Below, piece by piece: positions 1 through 6,706 of a stretch of DNA of 8,407 nt. This stretch comes from an uncultured Chlamydiae bacterium (GTDB lineage Bacteria; Chlamydiota; Chlamydiia; Chlamydiales; SM23-39), in NCBI GenBank assembly GCA_903909295.1, contig CAIVVG010000039.1, positions 1 through 8,407 of the forward strand, given 5' to 3'. The notes beneath the pieces were generated by a model. The model was not told the origin of the DNA. It ran no database searches and saw nothing but the letters and a program-made list of their open reading frames with translations. Made by a program: the position numbers and the translations under genes. Within the stretch, counting starts at the first letter, position 1, and each line of letters starts with the position of its first letter.

Positions 1-11
1 CGTTGGGGCTG

Positions 12-77
12 TGGGGCTTCCCCAGCATCCTGCCGCCGTTTCGGCGCTCCTGCCGGCTCGGGGGCCCCGCTTCGGGG
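12..77. repeat. GC-rich array of three 13-nt mini-hairpins
   Basis: This non-coding stretch lies downstream of secDF. It contains three perfect short hairpins of identical geometry, each with a 5-bp stem and 3-nt loop: TGGGG-CTT-CCCCA at 12-24, CGCCG-TTT-CGGCG at 34-46 and CCCCG-CTT-CGGGG at 65-77. The octamer TCCTGCCG occurs twice, at 28-35 and 48-55. About 68 of the first 90 bases are G or C, well above the genes beside it. No T-tract follows on either strand, so it is not a standard intrinsic terminator, though it could stall polymerase leaving secDF. It may be the edge of a dispersed GC-rich repeat cut by the window boundary. The hairpins are seen directly; any function is unknown. Confidence 0.5.
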
Positions 78-112
78 ACGGCCGATCCCTGTTATTTCTT
101 TCTTGATGAGCC

Positions 113-3100
113 TTATCCATGCGCGACTTTGCGGTGGAAATAGAGGAGCAGCGGCGCTGCAATAAACCAAGAGGAGAGAGTTCCAAAGAACACCCCTAAG
201 GTCATCACGAGCGAGAAGCTGAAAATCGAAGCGCCACCGAGAGTGACCAGCGCAATCAGCACCAGAAGTGTGGTGCCGGAGGTGATCGCTGTGCGACTCA
301 ATGTGGAATTGAGGGCCTGATTCACTAGCTGCGGGAGGGGGACGTTAGCGTGGAGGTGCATCTCTTCTCGAATGCGGTCGAAGATGATGATCGTGTCATT
401 GAGGGAATAGCCGACAATGGTCATGATCGCAGCCACCGTATTGAGGTCGATTTGCACGGGGACTCCGCACGCATTGAGGAGTCCGATAAGCCCTAAAGTG
501 ATGAGGACGTCGTGGAGTAAGCAGATTGTTGCCGCTGCGGCAAAGGGGTACTCAAAGCGGAAGGCGAGATAGATGAAGATACAGACCAGGGAGATGAGCA
601 ATCCGATGATCGCATGGTTGCGCATCGTGTCGGACATTTGTCCGCTCATGGCGGTCCAATTTGTATCGAGCTGGCTTGCGCTTTGGGCGGCGAGTTGTAG
701 ATGGCTCGATGCGAGGGCGCTCGAGATCCATTCAATAGGCTTATGATCGTGGAACGGTTTTCCTGGTTGGTCCATGTTGGTTCCAAAGAGGAGGCGAACG
801 TGGGTGGCCGGGTCGAGTTCGCGCACTTGGAAATCGCGGGGAGAGGCGCCAGCGGCTGTGAGCGCTTGCTCGACATGGGCCGTGTAACTAGGCTCGCTGC
901 CCTTCAATTCAATATTGAGCGAGTAACCGCCCGTAAAATCCATGCCAAAGAGGGAGTTCCCTCGAGAAAATGCAAGCGCTCCTCCGGCGAGCACGATCAG
1001 AGCCGTGATGACAAATGCGGGCTTGGCCATTTTGAGGAAGTCCACTTTTCGCGCGGTGATCCAATTGGCCATTTTGAGGGTTTGATTTTTTGGATTTTGG
1101 ATCCACCCTGCGAAGTAGTAGCGGGTCATGAAGAGGGCCGTGAACATCGAAGAGACAATGCCGATGATCAACGTAATGGCAAATGCTTTGATGGGGCCCG
1201 CATCAAAATTGAGGAGAATGAGCGCTGCGATGATCGTGGTGACGTTGGAGTCGACGATGGCGCTATAGGCCTTCTTATAACCGGCTGAGATCGCAGAGCC
1301 GATTTTCCCAGATAGGGCAAATTCCTCTTTAATGCGCTCAAAGACGAGGACGTTCGCATCGACCGCCATGCCGATATTGAGAATGATCCCGGCGATACCC
1401 GCTAAACTCAAAGTGGCATTGAGATTTTGAAGGGTCGCCCAAATGATGAGCAAGTTAAAGAGAACGGCGACGGAGGCGACGATTCCTGCAAAGCGGTAGT
1501 AGACAACCATCGCGCCAATGACGAGGAGGAGCGCGACTAAGGTGGCCATAATGCCTTGCCATCTCTCAGCAGATCCCAATTCGGGACTGACGTTTTTCTC
1601 AGAGAGGATGTGAGGGGAGAAGGTGAGAGATCCGGCTTTGAGATCGGCGGCGAGTTGATTGATTTCTCGCTGTGTAAAGGAGCCGCTGATCATCGCGCTG
1701 TCTCGCAGTTCTGAGTTGAGCGTAGGAGCGCCGATGACGGTGTCGTTGAGGACAACAGCCATGCGCCAGCCTTGGCCGCGAGAAGCTGCTTCGTAAGCTG
1801 TTCCTTGGATCTTATCTTTAGAAAAGCGGGAAGTCCACGATTGGAACTGCTCGCGTGCACTACCGCCTTGGACGTCAAAACTGAGGTAATTTCCCTTATT
1901 GGGGTCGTAGTTCGCGCGGATGTGCTCGAGGTCAGAGCCCTCTAGGACATGGTTGCGAAAGACGATTTGCAGAGGGTGCGTTTGCCCGTGCCATTCGGAG
2001 GGGGTGTTCCCTCGTAGAACGGCGATTTTGGAGACTGTCTCATCCACTGCACTGCTTAAGCTGGTGTCTTTGGGAGCGGCAAACTGGAGCCCCTGAGAGG
2101 CCAATGTGCGGCCCAGTTCTGTTTCTGTGAGGTGTTTCCAAGCGATGAGATTGAGATCAGAAGCGTCTTTTTTGCGGGTTACTACGGCTTCATTCCAGAT
2201 CTGTTGCAAGAAGCGATTGACGTCTTGTGCAAGGGCTGGATTTTGGAGAGAGAACGTTTCGTTGATGATGTGGAAATACATCGAGGAAGCTTGGATCAAA
2301 TCGGATGCGCTGAGCATCTGAGAGCCGGGGAAGTCGAGGACGATTTGAGTGCCCACTTGGCGGATGGCCACCTCGGACACGCCCATTTTATTGACTCGTG
2401 TGTAGAGCTCATTCATCCCTTGTTTGAGGGAGGCGTCATCTGTCACTTTTTGCCCATTGGCATCGCGCAGTTCGAGTTGCACTGTTTTGCCGCCGGAGAG
2501 GTCGAGGCCCCAACGAATCACCTTCTTCTCATCTCCGCGAAGCCATTTGCGGGCAGAGAGGGTGAGATTGCTCCAGAATATATCTTTTGTGGGAGGGGGA
2601 GCATCGTAGCGCTTCTCTGGATCGAGGTTGATGCGAGCTGTGTTGAATTCGTCGCGCGCTTTGAGCAGATCCTCGTGAATCTGGGTCTCAATCTGATTGA
2701 GGGCTATCAATCTTTGTTCCACAGTGGACAACTCGAGAAACGCGTATTTTTGAGAGCCGTGGACTTGGAAATTTTCTCGGCTAGCAGCGAGAAGAGGGGC
2801 GTAGCTGCCCACTTTTTCAAAAATCAGATCTTTATCAGACATCCCCTGGTGGGCGAAGAAACCGTTTTGCCGTAGGAGAAGCGCTAACTTTTGGAAGTCG
2901 CCGGTGATGGCTCTCGATTCTTCTGCCTCCGGATGGGGAGAGTAGTTTTGCAGAATTTGGTCAAATCCCTTACCGATCACAAACAGAGAGCCGTTTGCAG
3001 GATAGACGACGAGGCAGAGCGCTTTTTCTTCGATGGGCAACTTGCCAAAAGCCTCTGGATCGATAACGCTTAAAGCTTGAAAGTCGGGGTGGGAGGGATT

Positions 3101-3877
3101 CCAATCTGTCTTGAGCGCTTTTGTGATTTGCTGCGCTTGCGTCTCGAGAATCTGGCTCACATTGAGTGCTAAAACACCCGTTGTTCCTTGGAGTTTGTGG
3201 AAAGCAATGTGGAGCTCTTCGATGTCTTCGTTGGTCGCTTGAGCAATGCTCGCAATCGCATTTACCTTTTCTTGCTCTGAAGGAGTCGCTCCATCGCGTA
3301 ATCGGAGCCCGATTTGTTCTTTTTCCCAATCAACATGTGCCGTGAAAAGAGGTTGGCTCCGCTCAATTTGTTCGGCGCGGTCTTGAATGATGGCCCGGTA
3401 TAAATCGGAGCCTTTGGCCGCAAATTCCAACGAGGTTCGGTCGAAATGGACGGGGATGAGCCGCTCGATCAAGACCTCTTTTCCATCTCCGGGAAGAGGG
3501 CGCAGCTGGGCAGGTACGAAGGGGATCAGCGCTCCTGCGCGAGACAGGTAAGCGCGGAGCCGCTTGGCATCGGAGAGCTTATCGAACTCTACGGAGATTC
3601 TCTGAGGAGTATCGAGCTGGACGGATCTCGGCTGAATGTGGAGATGTTCGCAATAGGATGCGACCCACTCTTTCGCCTCTGCTTCCAAATTGTTGATGCG
3701 CTGTTCAATGGCACCAGCAATTTTTTGAGCGTCTACGCTCTCGATAGGCTGTTTCAGCGGCTTTGCGTAATAGAAAACCGTCGGGAGAATATTGTAGCCG
3801 GTCAATAGGATGACCGTGAGAATCAAGAACAACTGCCAATTTTTGCGCTTTTCCATAAAGGACACAAAGATACGCAA
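113..3877 (-). CDS. secDF: Fused protein translocase subunit SecDF, long chlamydial-type form
   Basis: SecDF is an RND-type inner-membrane protein that uses the proton gradient to help SecYEG pull preproteins across the membrane. It has one N-terminal membrane segment (about residues 14-36). The SecD motif WGLDLSGG is at 456-463, SecD membrane segments fall at about 774-920, and GMAVDANVLVFERIKEE at 836-852 holds the conserved membrane aspartate. The SecF half starts near 950, with GMDFTGG at 978-984 and a second RND block, VGYSLNDTIIIFDR, at 1155-1168. At 1254 residues it is much longer than the roughly 740 of Bacillus SecDF; I recall about 1400 for Chlamydia. The extra length is a region of about 415 residues between the first membrane segment and the SecD motif, including a possible coiled coil at 385-412. 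The annotated start is TTG at 3877, with AAAGG only 3 nt upstream. ATG at 3856 (residue 8, MEKRKNW) is a plausible alternative but lacks a clear Shine-Dalgarno site. The family call is secure; the exact start is not. Confidence 0.95.
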   Translation of the reverse strand: MRIFVSFMEKRKNWQLFLILTVILLTGYNILPTVFYYAKPLKQPIESVDAQKIAGAIEQRINNLEAEAKEWVASYCEHLHIQPRSVQLDTPQRISVEFDKLSDAKRLRAYLSRAGALIPFVPAQLRPLPGDGKEVLIERLIPVHFDRTSLEFAAKGSDLYRAIIQDRAEQIERSQPLFTAHVDWEKEQIGLRLRDGATPSEQEKVNAIASIAQATNEDIEELHIAFHKLQGTTGVLALNVSQILETQAQQITKALKTDWNPSHPDFQALSVIDPEAFGKLPIEEKALCLVVYPANGSLFVIGKGFDQILQNYSPHPEAEESRAITGDFQKLALLLRQNGFFAHQGMSDKDLIFEKVGSYAPLLAASRENFQVHGSQKYAFLELSTVEQRLIALNQIETQIHEDLLKARDEFNTARINLDPEKRYDAPPPTKDIFWSNLTLSARKWLRGDEKKVIRWGLDLSGGKTVQLELRDANGQKVTDDASLKQGMNELYTRVNKMGVSEVAIRQVGTQIVLDFPGSQMLSASDLIQASSMYFHIINETFSLQNPALAQDVNRFLQQIWNEAVVTRKKDASDLNLIAWKHLTETELGRTLASQGLQFAAPKDTSLSSAVDETVSKIAVLRGNTPSEWHGQTHPLQIVFRNHVLEGSDLEHIRANYDPNKGNYLSFDVQGGSAREQFQSWTSRFSKDKIQGTAYEAASRGQGWRMAVVLNDTVIGAPTLNSELRDSAMISGSFTQREINQLAADLKAGSLTFSPHILSEKNVSPELGSAERWQGIMATLVALLLVIGAMVVYYRFAGIVASVAVLFNLLIIWATLQNLNATLSLAGIAGIILNIGMAVDANVLVFERIKEEFALSGKIGSAISAGYKKAYSAIVDSNVTTIIAALILLNFDAGPIKAFAITLIIGIVSSMFTALFMTRYYFAGWIQNPKNQTLKMANWITARKVDFLKMAKPAFVITALIVLAGGALAFSRGNSLFGMDFTGGYSLNIELKGSEPSYTAHVEQALTAAGASPRDFQVRELDPATHVRLLFGTNMDQPGKPFHDHKPIEWISSALASSHLQLAAQSASQLDTNWTAMSGQMSDTMRNHAIIGLLISLVCIFIYLAFRFEYPFAAAATICLLHDVLITLGLIGLLNACGVPVQIDLNTVAAIMTIVGYSLNDTIIIFDRIREEMHLHANVPLPQLVNQALNSTLSRTAITSGTTLLVLIALVTLGGASIFSFSLVMTLGVFFGTLSSWFIAAPLLLYFHRKVAHG

Positions 3878-3893
3878 AAACCTTTCACTTGTC

Positions 3894-3922
3894 TAGCTTT
3901 TTATCGTCGCTTCATCTATAAT
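3894..3922 (+). promoter_or_regulatory. Candidate sigma-70-type promoter of the purA operon
   Basis: A perfect -10 hexamer, TATAAT, lies at 3917-3922. The best-spaced -35 (17 bp) is the weak TAGCTT at 3894-3899. Transcription would start near 3929, giving a leader of about 20 nt before the purA ATG at 3950. It is the only good promoter-like sequence ahead of a cluster whose internal junctions overlap or nearly touch, so it probably drives the whole operon. A TATAGA on the opposite strand (3920-3915) overlaps it and could serve secDF, with a poor -35. The -10 is seen; the rest is inferred. Confidence 0.5.
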
Positions 3923-3924
3923 GA

Positions 3925-3942
3925 CCTCTGGTTTTAAAGAGG
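3925..3942 (+). promoter_or_regulatory. Inverted repeat covering the purA ribosome binding site
   Basis: CCTCT at 3925-3929 is complementary to AGAGG at 3938-3942, with an 8-nt loop. AGAGG is the core of the purA Shine-Dalgarno sequence, 7 nt before the ATG at 3950. If transcription starts at or before 3925 the site could be masked in a hairpin. If it starts near 3929, as the -10 suggests, only one base of the upstream arm would be in the RNA, and the repeat would matter only as DNA. The pairing is seen; a regulatory role is speculative. Confidence 0.25.
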
Positions 3943-3949
3943 AATTGCT

Positions 3950-5230
3950 ATGACAACTGTCGCGATCATGGGAATGCAGTGGGGGGATGAAGGGAAGGGG
4001 AAAATCACGCACCTTCTCTCTGAACAAGCGGTCCATATCGCAAGGGCGCAGGGCGGCAATAACGCGGGCCACACCGTCGTAGATCGGGGGCAGGAGTACC
4101 GCTTTCACCTCATCCCCTCTGGGATTTTGTTCCCCCATACCAAGTGCTATATAGGAGGGGGGACTGTGATCGATCCCGCCTCGCTTTTGGAGGAAACCCT
4201 CGGGCTCGTCAAACACGGCGTTCAATATGTAAACCGGCTTTACATCTCTCCTTACGCCCACCTCATCCTCCCTTACCATCGACTCATCGATCAACTCGCT
4301 GAAAAGCAAAAAGGGGGATCTGCCGTGGGAACGACCGGCCGTGGGATTGGCCCTTGTTATGCCGATAAGGCCAACCGGTGTGGCCTTCGGATCGCGGACC
4401 TCCTCTCAGAGAGTTTCCCCGACCGCCTTAAAGCGACCTTAGAGCTCAAAAACCGGGAACTCCAGGGTCTCTACGGTCACGAGCCCCTTGCTCTAGAGCC
4501 TATACTCACGGAGTATCGGGGTTATGCAAAGAGACTGGCCCCTCTCGTGGGACCTGTGGAGGAGATGCTCTATCGGGCGGGCAAGAAAGGGGAAAGGATT
4601 TTATTTGAAGGGGCCCAGGGGGCTCTGCTCGATAATACTTTTGGCACATATCCCTTCGTTACCTCTTCTTGTACCCTCGCAGGGGGCGTTTGCTCAGGGT
4701 TGGGCGTAGGCCCCTCCGCAATCGCCCAAGTTCTGGGAGTGGCAAAGGTCTATACAACCCGCGTGGGGAATGGCCCCTTCCCAACCGAACTGAGCGGAGA
4801 GGAAATGGCCCTTTTCCCCGACCACCGGGCCTCTCGTGAGATTGGGACGACCACGGGGCGCAAGCGGCGCATGGGATGGCTCGATATCCCTCTCTTAAGG
4901 CATACGGCCATGTTGAATGGCGTCACCCACCTAGCCCTCATGAAGCTCGATATTTTGGATCAGTTAGATGAGGTCAAGATTTGTGTGGGGTACAAACACC
5001 TCAACCATTTCCCTCCGACCGTGGAAGAGCTGGCTCAGGTACACCCCATTTATGAAACTCTTCCGGGCTGGAAAACGTCCACTCAAAATGTGCAAGTGTA
5101 CAATGAGCTGCCGTCTCAAGCAAAAAAGATCATTCGCCGCATAGAGGAACTTTGCGAGCTCCCGGTTGCGCTTATCTCTGTGGGTCCCGACCGAGAAAAA
5201 ACGATTTGGCTGGAACCCTTTTTCCAATGA
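3950..5230 (+). CDS. purA: Adenylosuccinate synthetase PurA
   Basis: This enzyme joins IMP and aspartate at the expense of GTP to form adenylosuccinate, the committed step from IMP to AMP, in the cytoplasm. The 426 residues match the usual family length of about 430, and the conserved motifs appear in order: WGDEGKGK at 11-18 with catalytic Asp13, NNAGHT at 37-42 with catalytic His41, GTTGRGIGP at 127-135, EGAQG at 220-224, GTYPFVTSS at 232-240, RVGNGPFPTEL at 271-281, GTTTGRKRRMGWLD at 299-312, the guanine-recognition KLD at 332-334 and GPDR at 412-415. The ATG at 3950 has a strong Shine-Dalgarno site (AAAGAGG) 7 nt upstream, and MTTVAIMGMQWGDEG is a normal PurA N terminus. It is the first gene of the operon, and its TGA overlaps the uppS ATG. 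All catalytic motifs are present, so it should be active. Chlamydiaceae such as C. trachomatis lack purA as far as I recall, so its presence points to a less nucleotide-dependent lineage. No purB is visible here. Confidence 0.97.
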   Translation: MTTVAIMGMQWGDEGKGKITHLLSEQAVHIARAQGGNNAGHTVVDRGQEYRFHLIPSGILFPHTKCYIGGGTVIDPASLLEETLGLVKHGVQYVNRLYISPYAHLILPYHRLIDQLAEKQKGGSAVGTTGRGIGPCYADKANRCGLRIADLLSESFPDRLKATLELKNRELQGLYGHEPLALEPILTEYRGYAKRLAPLVGPVEEMLYRAGKKGERILFEGAQGALLDNTFGTYPFVTSSCTLAGGVCSGLGVGPSAIAQVLGVAKVYTTRVGNGPFPTELSGEEMALFPDHRASREIGTTTGRKRRMGWLDIPLLRHTAMLNGVTHLALMKLDILDQLDEVKICVGYKHLNHFPPTVEELAQVHPIYETLPGWKTSTQNVQVYNELPSQAKKIIRRIEELCELPVALISVGPDREKTIWLEPFFQ

Positions 5231-5904
5231 CTGTCCCCCAACATATCGCGATCATCATGGATGGCAATCGCCGCTGGGCCAAAGAGGGGGGAGTCCCTTC
5301 GATGATGGGGCATTGGAAGGGAGCTGAGGCCCTGACTGAGGCGCTGAAGACCGCGGCTGATCTGGGAGTTAAAACGATCACTGTATATGCCTTTTCTACC
5401 GAGAATTGGAAACGGTCCCAGGAAGAAGTAGAAGCGATTATGGGGATTTTGGAAACTTACCTCGTTCAAAAACGAGCAGAGATGATTCAAGACGGGGTTC
5501 GGCTCGATGCGATCGGCAATGTTTCTCAATTGCCCCCGTCTGTGCAAAAAGCCCTTGAAGAGACGAAACAGCTCACCGCAGGGGGCTCCAAAATCAATCT
5601 TGTATTGGCGATCAACTACGGTGCGCGCGACGAACTCTGCCGCGCTTTTAAGAAATTGCTCGGAACATCTCCTGAATTGGTTACCGAGGATTTAATTTCA
5701 TCTTACTTAGATACAGCGCCTTGGGGAGATCCTGACCTGTTGATTCGAACAGGAGGGGAGCAACGAGTGAGCAATTTTCTCTTGTGGCAAATTTCGTATG
5801 CTGAGATTTATATTGCAAATGTGCTATGGCCAGATTTTAATTCTAAGCATTTAACAGAGGCAATTGGCTCGTATCAGCGACGCCATCGAAGAGGGGGAGT
5901 GTAG
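5227..5904 (+). CDS. uppS: Undecaprenyl diphosphate synthase UppS (cis-prenyltransferase)
   Basis: UppS extends farnesyl diphosphate with isopentenyl diphosphate in cis to make the C55 carrier lipid used for peptidoglycan and surface glycans. The 225-residue protein has the family blocks in order: HIAIIMDGNRRWA at 6-18 with Asp12 as the Mg/diphosphate-binding residue, GHWKGA at 28-33, YAFSTENWKRS at 54-64, INYGARDEL at 129-137, and DLLIRTGGEQRVSNFLLWQ at 170-188, followed by YAEIYIANVLWPDF at 191-204. It is a little shorter than E. coli UppS (253) but ends in the usual basic tail, so it looks complete. I place the start at the ATG in the ATGA overlap with purA. The frame stays open upstream to about 5152, but those residues do not resemble the family. 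There is no good Shine-Dalgarno site (GGA 12 nt upstream), so initiation probably depends on coupling to purA translation. Confidence 0.95.
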   Translation: MTVPQHIAIIMDGNRRWAKEGGVPSMMGHWKGAEALTEALKTAADLGVKTITVYAFSTENWKRSQEEVEAIMGILETYLVQKRAEMIQDGVRLDAIGNVSQLPPSVQKALEETKQLTAGGSKINLVLAINYGARDELCRAFKKLLGTSPELVTEDLISSYLDTAPWGDPDLLIRTGGEQRVSNFLLWQISYAEIYIANVLWPDFNSKHLTEAIGSYQRRHRRGGV

Positions 5905-5908
5905 ATCT

Positions 5909-6706
5909 ATGCAAGATTTTGTCCGCAGATTGACTGTTTCAGTCCTATTGATTCCTGTGATGGTCTGTTTAATCTGCTATGCCTTCCAACCCCTAGTGCA
6001 GTCGATCATTGTGTTATTGACGGCTCTTTTGGCCTCTGTTTCCATGTGGGAGTATGAGCAATTGGCGAGAAATAAAGGGGGACGGGTACTATTCCCTTTC
6101 TTAGCGATTGTAACCATTGGAGAAGTAATCTCCTTTGTTCTCCCTGTCCCCTATCTTCCCATTGTGGTATTTGGAGCGGGGTTATTGGGGCTTTTTGCCC
6201 TCCACTTCAACAAAAATCCGGGAGCAATTGTCGATCTTGCAGTCTCCACATTTGGATTGGTCTACATTGCCGTTCCAGTGGGGATGATGTTGGGGGTTCT
6301 CTATTTTCCCTGTGTCGATGGGCGCCTTTGGTTAGCGTATCTCATCGCAGTGACCAAACTGACCGATGTGGGAGCCTATTTTTGCGGCACGCTCCTCGGG
6401 AGAATCAAACTTGCGCCTCATATCAGCCCAGGGAAAACAGTCGAAGGAGCCCTTTTTGGCCTCGCTTGTGCATTGGCCACCAGTTACTGGTTTTCTTATC
6501 TGCTCCCTCTGAGTACAGTACAATCGGTCTTCCTCGGACTGATTTTAGGAATTGTAGGACAGTTTGGAGACCTCGCAGAATCGCTTTTGAAGCGCGATGC
6601 AAATAAAAAAGACAGTAACAACTTACCGGGGTTAGGAGGGGGGCTCGATGCGATTGACTCGTTGCTCTTCACCGCTCCGATTCTTTACCTCTACTTATTG
6701 ATATGA
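5909..6706 (+). CDS. cdsA: Phosphatidate cytidylyltransferase CdsA
   Basis: CdsA is an integral membrane enzyme that makes CDP-diacylglycerol and diphosphate from CTP and phosphatidic acid, the branch point to phosphatidylglycerol and phosphatidylethanolamine. The 265 residues are mostly hydrophobic membrane helices. The conserved C-terminal half shows TKLTDVGAYFCG at 149-160, HISPGKTVEG at 171-180, GDLAESLLKRD at 220-230 and KDSNNLPGLGG at 234-244, then LDAIDSLLFTAP at 246-257. Acidic residues of the metal site (around D221 and D235) are kept. The classical signature PGHGG...LDRID is altered to PGLGG...LDAID and is one residue shorter; I recall similar forms in chlamydiae and planctomycetes. 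The start is ATG at 5909, 4 nt after uppS, with GGAG 9 nt upstream. An in-frame TTG at 5864 would only add residues encoded inside uppS. The stop overlaps the next start as ATGA. Confidence 0.95.
   Translation: MQDFVRRLTVSVLLIPVMVCLICYAFQPLVQSIIVLLTALLASVSMWEYEQLARNKGGRVLFPFLAIVTIGEVISFVLPVPYLPIVVFGAGLLGLFALHFNKNPGAIVDLAVSTFGLVYIAVPVGMMLGVLYFPCVDGRLWLAYLIAVTKLTDVGAYFCGTLLGRIKLAPHISPGKTVEGALFGLACALATSYWFSYLLPLSTVQSVFLGLILGIVGQFGDLAESLLKRDANKKDSNNLPGLGGGLDAIDSLLFTAPILYLYLLI

Noticed and set aside
1..106. Possible 3' end of a plus-strand gene entering from the left
   Set aside because: All three plus frames are open over most of this stretch simply because it is GC-rich. None gives a recognisable protein, and the hairpin array explains the sequence better.
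701..1288. Plus-strand open frame of 195 codons inside secDF
   Set aside because: It is antisense to the well-supported secDF, has low-complexity charged composition and matches no family. It is a shadow of secDF codon bias.
2132..2875. Plus-strand open frame of 247 codons inside secDF
   Set aside because: It lies wholly antisense to the SecDF extra domain and SecD region, with no recognisable motifs and no Shine-Dalgarno site or promoter of its own.
3893..4309. Minus-strand open frame across the purA 5' end
   Set aside because: It is antisense to the conserved PurA N terminus and promoter, and its product resembles nothing known to me.
5152..5226. Upstream extension of uppS
   Set aside because: The 25 extra residues are encoded within the conserved purA C terminus and do not match UppS. 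The ATG in the ATGA overlap fits the family N terminus.
5864..5908. TTG start extending cdsA into uppS
   Set aside because: The added residues are uppS coding sequence in another frame, while ATG 5909 has a GGAG at good spacing.
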